A DNA stretch of 36,503 nucleotides from a virus. Location of the stretch: the IMG/VR virus record IMGVR_UViG_3300027837_000003, positions 1 to 36,503 of that record. One strand, given 5' to 3'. Position 1 is the first letter of the stretch. The number at the start of each line of letters is the position of its first letter. This document shows positions 32,006 to 36,503 of the stretch, piece by piece. The position numbers and the translations under genes were made by a program. The notes below the pieces were generated by a model. That model searched no databases. It was given only the letters and a program-made list of their open reading frames with translations, and was not told the DNA's origin.

Positions 32006-32766
32006 ACCAGTTTCACTCCTTCCTCGTTACGTGGTGGTGCGCCGTTACCAGCAGCATCCTCGTCAATAAACATTTGGATTATTTCTCGTATCCGCTCGGG
32101 GTTATCCTCTGATGACACGTACTCACCAGTGGCGGGATCGACCAACTGCACTGTGCGGCCTTCCTGAGGCACGTCAGCGTTATCCATCATCGCTGCGACT
32201 GCCATGATCGCGTCTATATCAGGTTTACCCCCTGCTAGGGCCTCAGATAGCTCCTGAGACATCATCGCCTGTGCATGGTCTTCGTCCACTTCCTCTTGGT
32301 CGAGCGGCCTCTGGGTTACTCCTGAGTCGGGGTGGTGGTCGTCCTTGACCGCGCGTACCGCCCAACCTATTGGTAAGCGTAAATCAGGGTCATCGAAAAC
32401 AAATAGATGGTACTGATTAGCCGTGTCAACCAAGCGAGTCGCGCTGGGGTACAGCTCAAACCCTTCGTGATTTGGGCCGACCAGTGAATCCTTGATTGCT
32501 TGCTTGTGCCGCCAGTCTGTAATGGGTTTCTTATCAAGTCGTTTAATCGATAGGTGCACCATAGGCACTCCCATCATATTGTTAGGTACGTTGTCACCCC
32601 GGGCTATGTTGACCTGATAGATATCGTTCACCCATATCTCGTCTTCCTTGAGGCGGTCATACTGCCACTTTGCTTGCTTGCGTGTGAGTCCGTCAACTTC
32701 CATTGACTTCTTGATGAAGTCCTTAACCTTGGGTAGGTTAAGTGTGGTTTGTTTAAAATCTTTCAT
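32002..32766 (-). CDS. Conserved phage protein, DUF7694-like
   Basis: A 254-aa protein. Residues about 68-160 carry PMVHLSIKRLDKKPITDWRH, KDSLVGPNHEGFELYPSATR and LVDTANQYHLFVFDDPDLRLPIGWAVR, matching a conserved phage domain with LSIkR.D..pi.DWR..q.ik..lvG...E..ELyP...RlvDta.qyHL. The N-terminal part is helical (KKSMEVDGLTRKQAKW); the C-terminal part is acidic, with EAL, MAV and IREIIQMFIDED helices. The molecular role of this family is not known to me. It is coupled to both neighbours by ATGA overlaps. Confidence 0.65.
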   Translation of the reverse strand: MKDFKQTTLNLPKVKDFIKKSMEVDGLTRKQAKWQYDRLKEDEIWVNDIYQVNIARGDNVPNNMMGVPMVHLSIKRLDKKPITDWRHKQAIKDSLVGPNHEGFELYPSATRLVDTANQYHLFVFDDPDLRLPIGWAVRAVKDDHHPDSGVTQRPLDQEEVDEDHAQAMMSQELSEALAGGKPDIDAIMAVAAMMDNADVPQEGRTVQLVDPATGEYVSSEDNPERIREIIQMFIDEDAAGNGAPPRNEEGVKLV

Positions 32767-33125
32767 TCTACCCCCATCGCGTCGATTTCTTTATCACGGT
32801 CAAGCAGTGTCTGTGACCATGGCCCATAAGTGCCAAGCCTAGCCAGTTCTTGCCGCACCATCCCGACGGTGTACTTTTGCACGTACTCTATCTCACCGGC
32901 TGCATAGTATAAGTCCTTTGGATACCAGCAGTCTTTGCTCGGTTCCCAGCACATGCCTTCGTGCTCGATCCATGCGTGAGGATAGCGACCGACCTTAGCC
33001 GCCTCGCCACCTTGTCCCATAGGAAGACCATGCACCAGAATATATCCTGATGGATCGATACTTTCATCAACCATTTTCTGGCCAGTTAGTGTGAAGCACT
33101 CACCAGTACGTTTAGCTTTTGTCAT
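32763..33125 (-). CDS. Phage protein of unknown function
   Basis: A 120-aa protein with a central segment YILVHGLPMGQGGEAAKVGRY followed by PHAWIEHEGMCWEPSKDCWYP, giving a His-rich, C/W-rich core (H-G...H-A-W-I-E), and a helical C-terminus. The HAWxE element resembles uncharacterised phage proteins and, remotely, papain-like folds where H and acidic residues sit together, but catalytic identity is not supported. AGAGACAACGAC directly precedes the ATG. It overlaps the next gene by ATGA. Confidence 0.55.
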   Translation of the reverse strand: MTKAKRTGECFTLTGQKMVDESIDPSGYILVHGLPMGQGGEAAKVGRYPHAWIEHEGMCWEPSKDCWYPKDLYYAAGEIEYVQKYTVGMVRQELARLGTYGPWSQTLLDRDKEIDAMGVE

Positions 33126-33136
33126 GTCGTTGTCTC

Positions 33137-33427
33137 TTAGTCTTGTTTCGGTTTATCGCCTGTCAGTAGCACGGCGAAGATTCGGTATGATCCTATCAGG
33201 TCAACATACTTCATTGCACGCCCTCGCGCTTCGTGTGGCTTGTCACGCTCTAGCTGTTCAGCGGTCTCACTCACACACGCCATCGCATCGGCTGAGCCTA
33301 AGCCCATAGCCTTACAGTGTTCGTATGCCGCGTCCCTTCGGAAATCAGGGATGGGCTTGCCCATGGCACTAAAGCCATCATCGTAGGCAGGGTCGTGTGT
33401 TCGGTCTTGTTGTAAGAATTCAGCCAT
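33137..33427 (-). CDS. Phage protein of unknown function
   Basis: A 96-aa mainly helical protein. The N-terminus MAEFLQQDRTHDPAYDDGF is polar; the middle (FRRDAAYEHCKAMGLGSADAMACVSETAEQL) is a helical pair and the C-terminus has a hydrophobic strand (YRIFAVLL) before a short charged end. No motif or family recognised. The start follows GAGGTGACTTAAA. It lies 1 base from the preceding gene's stop and 11 bases before the next gene's start. Confidence 0.5.
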   Translation of the reverse strand: MAEFLQQDRTHDPAYDDGFSAMGKPIPDFRRDAAYEHCKAMGLGSADAMACVSETAEQLERDKPHEARGRAMKYVDLIGSYRIFAVLLTGDKPKQD

Positions 33428-33428
33428 T

Positions 33429-33680
33429 TTAAGTCACCTCAACAGTCACGGTCTTCCATTCGGCATCGACCGGGCGCGGTTCCTTTAAAACAATAACGTC
33501 TTGCGCGAATTCAGGACGGGCCGTGGGGATGAAGTTCACTCGGTACTGTAAAACACACCATTCACCATCGACTTTGACTGCGTTATCTTCTACGGGCATG
33601 GTGACTGTCGTTGACATACCGTTGCCTTGGTCTTCTGCGTGACTGATTGTTTTGGCTCTGCGCCAGTGGAACTGAATCAT
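33429..33680 (-). CDS. Phage protein of unknown function
   Basis: An 83-aa beta-rich protein with strands VDGEWCVLQYRVNFIPTARP and FAQDVIVLKEP and a C-terminus KTVTVEVT. A GAGGTAAAACA ribosome-binding site supports ATG 33680; the internal ATG at residue 22 (MSTTVTMPVEDN) also is plausible but has a weaker site. No family recognised. It follows the 88-aa coiled-coil gene by 13 bases. Confidence 0.5.
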   Translation of the reverse strand: MIQFHWRRAKTISHAEDQGNGMSTTVTMPVEDNAVKVDGEWCVLQYRVNFIPTARPEFAQDVIVLKEPRPVDAEWKTVTVEVT

Positions 33681-33693
33681 TGTTTTACCTCGG

Positions 33694-33960
33694 TTATTTC
33701 TGGGCTGGGTCGCCGCCTTCTGGTGGCACCCAATTCAAGTCAGTGTCATCGCTATGCTTCGGTGTCGTGAACGGCTTCTCAAGTTCATTAACACGGCGTT
33801 GCAGGGTTTCGACTTGTCCCTCTAGCCCTCGCATTTCGACTTTCTTCTCACCGATGCGGTTGAGTAGTTGTCTCACCAACTCAGTAGCAACACGGTCTTT
33901 TGAAGTGGCAATGAAGCGATTGGCCTGTATGACTGCAGCGTCATCGTCGTGAGTGCTCAT
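33694..33960 (-). CDS. Small coiled-coil phage protein
   Basis: An 88-aa protein starting at ATG 33960, because GGGAGGACAAGG lies immediately upstream and the longer frame to 34056 would run through the small membrane-protein gene. About residues 30-62 form a coiled coil (LVRQLLNRIGEKKVEMRGLEGQVETLQRRVNELEK). The C-terminus is proline-rich and disordered. It shares ATGA with the preceding gene's TGA. It could oligomerise or bind a partner; no family recognised. Confidence 0.55.
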   Translation of the reverse strand: MSTHDDDAAVIQANRFIATSKDRVATELVRQLLNRIGEKKVEMRGLEGQVETLQRRVNELEKPFTTPKHSDDTDLNWVPPEGGDPAQK

Positions 33961-34112
33961 CCCTTGTCCTCCCATGCCAAAAATACACCATAAAACAGAA
34001 CACCCACCGTGAGCAAAAGTGCTAGGGTCGCGTAATACACGGGGAACACAACCCAACTGAACACGCGGCCCAACGGGTGTAGATCATCCCACAACTCAAT
34101 CGGATTCTTCAT
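33957..34112 (-). CDS. 51-aa single-pass membrane protein
   Basis: A 51-aa frame from ATG 34112 to TGA 33957-33959. The N-terminus MKNPIELWDDLHPLG is amphipathic, followed by one long hydrophobic segment from about residue 18 to 46 (WVVFPVYYATLALLLTVGV onward), and a short charged tail WEDKG. GGAAG is five bases before the start. TAATG overlaps the upstream gene and ATGA overlaps the downstream gene, the same tight packing as its neighbours. Such small inner-membrane proteins in early operons often affect the host envelope or exclusion of other phages, but here the role is unknown. Confidence 0.6.
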   Translation of the reverse strand: MKNPIELWDDLHPLGRVFSWVVFPVYYATLALLLTVGVLFYGVFLAWEDKG

Positions 34113-34393
34113 TAGTGCTTCCTCTTAATTGTGTGGGTTCCCGGCTCTTGCCCTACTAATGACCAGCCACCCTCGTTGATGTCAGAAAGAATGGCACCCC
34201 CGATTTCCTTCAGGTCACCGCCGTGCATGTCAGGGTCGAGCGACAGTGCGCTGCGGACACACGTGGCAAAGAACTGAGTCAGTTCAGTTTGTGTCACCGG
34301 CTCTTGAGGTTCTTCGCCTCGTATCAGCTGGGCAAAGTGCTGGCTCTGCTCGTCGTTGAGAGTGATGCTGAAATTGAATTTCGTTCTACTCAT
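34112..34393 (-). CDS. Phage protein of unknown function
   Basis: A 93-aa protein with a strand-like start (KFNFSITLNDEQSQHFAQLI), an acidic linker EEPQEPVTQTELTQ, a helix FFATCVRSALSLDP and a final beta part (GGWSLVGQEPGTHTIKRKH). Resembles a small alpha/beta fold but no family is recognised. ATGA overlap with the previous gene; TAATG overlap with the next. Confidence 0.5.
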   Translation of the reverse strand: MSRTKFNFSITLNDEQSQHFAQLIRGEEPQEPVTQTELTQFFATCVRSALSLDPDMHGGDLKEIGGAILSDINEGGWSLVGQEPGTHTIKRKH

Positions 34394-34650
34394 AACCGCT
34401 CACTCAAGTGTTGTATCACGCGGTCAGGATGAACAGCGTCAAGGTCAACACTGCAAAACACCTTGATGGATGCGACATCATCTGAAATCTGAAAGTATCG
34501 ATACAGGGAGTACTTTATCTCCATGCTGTTGCTGGCACGAAACTTGACTATTCGCTCAACGGTATCCTCCTGCGTGTCAATGATGCGAATAACTTCACAG
34601 CCTTGCGGCTCCCAATCTTCAATTGCTTCTTCAAGTAATTCCTGATTCAT
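34390..34650 (-). CDS. Phage protein of unknown function
   Basis: An 86-aa protein with a charged start (NQELLEEAIEDWEPQGCEVIRIID) and alternating strand pattern (ERIVKFRASNSMEIKYSLYRYFQI), ending in a helix HPDRVIQHLSERL. No motif or family recognised. Coupled by ATGA to both neighbours in the early operon. Confidence 0.5.
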   Translation of the reverse strand: MNQELLEEAIEDWEPQGCEVIRIIDTQEDTVERIVKFRASNSMEIKYSLYRYFQISDDVASIKVFCSVDLDAVHPDRVIQHLSERL

Positions 34651-34967
34651 ACTAGTTTCAACTCCGTGAGTTCAACGTCCCTTGGGTTCGGGGGCATTTT
34701 GTTTTCGAGGTAGGCAATCTTCAGCCCGTATATGGGGTGCTTATATGGTGCCAGCACGTCAAACACATCCAGCTTGCTGAGGTCTACGCCTGAGGTCTCG
34801 TGGTAATGCTTTACTGCCTTCGCCCACTCGAGCTCATAATCTATCGAGTATGTATCGCTCTCCAGCCCATGCTCAACGAGGACCTTCGTGCGCCATTCGA
34901 TTTTACTTACTGCGTGATAACCATCAGCAGCAAGAAACACCACAGCCATTTCTTTTAGCTTTGTCAT
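34647..34967 (-). CDS. Phage protein of unknown function
   Basis: A 106-aa protein. The N-terminus starts MTKLKEMAVVFLAADGYHAVSK (strand and glycine turn), then EWRTKVLVEHGLESDTYSI and acidic helices with YELEWAKAVKHYHETSGVDL. Its C-terminus PPNPRDVELTELKLV is extended. The fold cannot be identified. Its start overlaps the preceding stop by one base (TAATG). Confidence 0.5.
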   Translation of the reverse strand: MTKLKEMAVVFLAADGYHAVSKIEWRTKVLVEHGLESDTYSIDYELEWAKAVKHYHETSGVDLSKLDVFDVLAPYKHPIYGLKIAYLENKMPPNPRDVELTELKLV

Positions 34968-35227
34968 TACAGATACTCCGAGTGTAGTAATTCAAATTGG
35001 TTAGTAACGTCCACCCATTCGATGCGGGTGATCGAACTTATATCAAACGACAAACGGCCATCACACAGACGCACCAGCATTTCACTTGGATGGGAGATAT
35101 ATAGAAACGGGTTGCGGTGGTCGTTGGCCATGTAGTCAGCAACGGGGATATATAGCTTTCCAGTACACCACGCACTATCTTCTTTCGGGCCTTCGGGGGG
35201 TCTCGGATCGGGGGCAGTAATCTTCAT
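34967..35227 (-). CDS. First gene of the main early operon; unknown function
   Basis: An 86-aa protein with a proline-rich start (MKITAPDPRPPEGPKEDSAW) and a beta-rich body (LYISHPSEMLVRLCDGRLSFDISSITRIEWVDV). No family recognised. GGAGACCGACAC lies before the ATG. It is the first gene after the promoter at 35354-35381 and the structured leader (35256-35349), so it should be made early and abundantly. A role in early host takeover is plausible by position only. Confidence 0.5.
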   Translation of the reverse strand: MKITAPDPRPPEGPKEDSAWCTGKLYIPVADYMANDHRNPFLYISHPSEMLVRLCDGRLSFDISSITRIEWVDVTNQFELLHSEYL

Positions 35228-35255
35228 GTGTCGGTCTCCTAGTCAAGGATGGTTG

Positions 35256-35349
35256 TTTCTCTCGCAGTGCTATCACACCCCGTACTGCCTTACAGTCACG
35301 ATAGATGGGTCCCGGCAGACTTTGCAGGTCCAAGGGGATACGAGAGAAA
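35256..35349 (-). promoter_or_regulatory. Structured 5' leader RNA of the main early operon
   Basis: On the - strand, TTTCTCTCG (35349-35341) pairs with CGAGAGAAA (35264-35256); a G-U and an A-U pair extend the helix to eleven pairs. The enclosed sequence allows a CCCC/GGGG helix, a CTGCC/GGCAG helix, and a possible CTATC/GATAG pairing that would cross it as a pseudoknot. There is no ATG in the whole gap (35228-35377), which argues it is non-coding. Regulatory function is inferred. Confidence 0.5.
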
Positions 35350-35353
35350 TGGT

Positions 35354-35381
35354 AGTTTAACAGGCTGTTAGCCTATGTCAA
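35354..35381 (-). promoter_or_regulatory. Early sigma70-like promoter with overlapping palindromic operators
   Basis: TTGACA (35376-35381, - strand) and TAAACT (35354-35359) are 16 bases apart. Between them lie two overlapping perfect palindromes on the + strand: TAACA-GGC-TGTTA (35358-35370) and AGGCT-GTT-AGCCT (35362-35374). The -35 contains the TGA stop of the HNH gene. The predicted start, about 35347, opens the leader helix. Confidence 0.65.
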
Positions 35382-35869
35382 GGTGTATCTTCGATGTATG
35401 TGTTTCCTTTCTCGATATTTTCCTCCGCTAGTATTATTCGTAGGTTAGCAGGTACATGCAGACCACTCACTGTCTTGCCGTTGAGCGGTATGTGATGGTC
35501 AACATGGTATAGCGTGCCCGATATCCATGACTGGTTAGCAGCATCGAAATATATGTTGAGTATTTCTTCTCGCATTTCAGGCCACGTCACCCAGCCCCAA
35601 GGACACCGATTACGGAAGCTACGGCGCTGGGCTATGGTCCCTTGCTTCAACCGGAATGCTCGACGCATCATTTGTCGTCGTGATTTGTTGGTTGGGTCGC
35701 TTGGTTTGGGTATGAATGCACTCATCGTCTTAGATATACTCCTGTCAAAGTCGATGCGGCATTGCTTATGCTCAGCCGCGAATTGGTGTCGTTGTGGTGC
35801 GGTCAGGTAGTATTGCCTACCAAACTCCTGCTTGGCACCGCATACACACCGGATATAGTTCTTAGTCAC
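35378..35869 (-). CDS. HNH endonuclease
   Basis: A 163-aa protein. The C-terminal [38 protein letters not shown] has the HNH core: D-H-H, then GLHVPxNLR and N-x-x-K-x-N, with the usual loop between. An N-terminal [22 protein letters not shown] hints at a small zinc-finger-like element (CxC and later C). The central part is basic. Such HNH proteins in phages may be homing or DNA-packaging nucleases; here it lies far from the packaging genes, and could be a free-standing homing enzyme or an early nuclease. The start is GTG (35869), sharing GTGA with the preceding gene's stop. Confidence 0.75.
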   Translation of the reverse strand: MTKNYIRCVCGAKQEFGRQYYLTAPQRHQFAAEHKQCRIDFDRSISKTMSAFIPKPSDPTNKSRRQMMRRAFRLKQGTIAQRRSFRNRCPWGWVTWPEMREEILNIYFDAANQSWISGTLYHVDHHIPLNGKTVSGLHVPANLRIILAEENIEKGNTYIEDTP

Positions 35870-36180
35870 GGGTTCTCACGCATCGTGTCGATCGATCGCT
35901 GTGCTATTCTGAGCTGGCGCTTGCTAGGCTCGTAGTCTTGAGCATGTAGCTCACACATTTCCTTGCACTGTGCCAGTGTTGGGGTGTTGGCACCGGCTTG
36001 CTTCGATGGGTTCACATAGTCACCCCAATTTTCATACCCTATGGGGGGAATGTAATAGCACTGCCAATACTCTGGCACGCCTTGACGATCTCTATTGGGG
36101 TAATTACTGATCTTGTAAATGCCTGACCACCAGTGAACGCGGCCCCATTCGATAACTTCTTCCCATTGTAATTTGCTCAT
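35866..36180 (-). CDS. Phage protein of unknown function
   Basis: A 104-aa protein from ATG 36180, preceded by GAGGAAAGCCAACA; a frame extending to 36264 lies inside the next gene and is rejected. Sequence [30 protein letters not shown] then aromatic strands ([20 protein letters not shown]), and a helical C-terminus with cysteines ([16 protein letters not shown]). Rich in Trp/Tyr, suggesting a compact fold; no family recognised. ATGA/GTGA couplings with both neighbours. Confidence 0.55.
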   Translation of the reverse strand: MSKLQWEEVIEWGRVHWWSGIYKISNYPNRDRQGVPEYWQCYYIPPIGYENWGDYVNPSKQAGANTPTLAQCKEMCELHAQDYEPSKRQLRIAQRSIDTMRENP

Positions 36181-36503
36181 TGTTGGCTTTCCTCGAATTT
36201 CTCTAAGGCTAGGTTGTATCGGTGGCTGCACGCTTGGCACCGCATGATTTTGTGACTGTGGCACTCCCCCGTGCTGAGATTGAAATACAGCGACCGCTCA
36301 GGTTCCTTTGGCTTGGGTGGATCGTCTTCACGCTGGCGGTTCAGGATGTTGTCGATCTTGGCTGATACGACTTCCAATCGGTCAATCGCTTCGTCAGCCC
36401 AATCAACCAATTTTGTGCCGGTGCCAAGCGAGTCATATTTCTTGGGGGCGCAGGTATGTATTAACTCAGCCAGCTTGCGTACCTCGGTGGATTGAGCCAG
36501 CAG
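36177..36503 (-). CDS. Phage protein with C-terminal zinc-like site (5' end cut by window edge)
   Basis: An open frame runs from TGA at 36177-36179 to the right edge, 109 codons, with no stop, so the start lies outside the window or within it at a non-ATG start such as TTG 36410. Visible parts: a helical segment TEVRKLAELIHTCAPKKYDS, DWADEAIDRLEVVSAKIDNIL and a C-terminal TGECHSHKIMRCQACSHRYN with a CxH...CxxC metal-binding-like pattern. No family recognised. ATGA overlap with the next gene. Confidence 0.5.
   Translation of the reverse strand: MLAQSTEVRKLAELIHTCAPKKYDSLGTGTKLVDWADEAIDRLEVVSAKIDNILNRQREDDPPKPKEPERSLYFNLSTGECHSHKIMRCQACSHRYNLALEKFEESQQ

Noticed and set aside
1-36503. tRNA, rRNA, CRISPR array, insertion sequence or integrase
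   Set aside because: None could be recognised by reading both strands; the palindromes and repeats seen are short and explained by regulatory or coding features.

Overview
The window is a segment of a double-stranded DNA bacteriophage genome, most likely a virulent podovirus-type phage of a Gram-negative bacterium. This rests on three things: tightly overlapping genes in two convergent blocks, a late block of neck, fibre, lysis and internal-virion genes with no recognisable long tape-measure gene, and an early block of replication genes. No integrase, repressor, transposase, tRNA, CRISPR array or rRNA is visible. Terminase, portal and capsid genes are not here and probably lie left of the window. 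The host cannot be named from the sequence.

Late block, + strand, 1-22127. Two neck/connector-type genes come first (the first cut by the left edge), then a small cysteine-rich protein, three small adaptor-like proteins, two large paralogous glycine-repeat tail fibres and a collar-domain fibre. A lysis cassette follows: a one-helix membrane protein, an M15-type endolysin and a holin-like protein. The block continues with a large tail protein, a small coiled-coil protein, a GNAT acetyltransferase and three probable internal/ejection proteins. The last of these is 2645 aa long and carries a macro (ADP-ribose-binding) domain, a possible ADP-ribosyltransferase-like domain and an HExxH metallopeptidase domain before a long helical and membrane-associated C-terminus. 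A small HNH-like protein closes the block. Most genes are coupled by ATGA, GTGA or TAATG overlaps.

Early block, - strand, 36503 down to 22124. Read in transcription order: small unknown proteins and an HNH endonuclease, a sigma70-like promoter with a palindromic operator and a structured leader, a run of about eleven small unknown or conserved phage proteins, family A DNA polymerase with a 3'-5' exonuclease domain, a PD-(D/E)XK (RecB/Cas4-like) nuclease, a VRR-NUC nuclease, a SNF2-like helicase, a second promoter, a recombination/SSB-type cluster, and a fused archaeo-eukaryotic-type primase and ATPase/helicase. Together these supply priming, unwinding, ssDNA protection, synthesis and nucleolytic processing. 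No RNA polymerase, ligase or dedicated lagging-strand factor is seen, so transcription of this segment probably uses host RNA polymerase.

Non-coding structure is richer than usual. Three sigma70-like promoters start at or inside the 3' ends of upstream early genes, two with the TGA stop inside the -35 TTGACA. Two of them are predicted to start transcription at the foot of a long RNA helix. A well-formed intrinsic terminator points along the + strand inside the leftward early operon. A perfect hairpin spans the shared CTAG stop of the two converging operons. The most notable protein is the 2645-aa macro/ART-like/metallopeptidase polyprotein, which would be a candidate for ejection into the host at infection.
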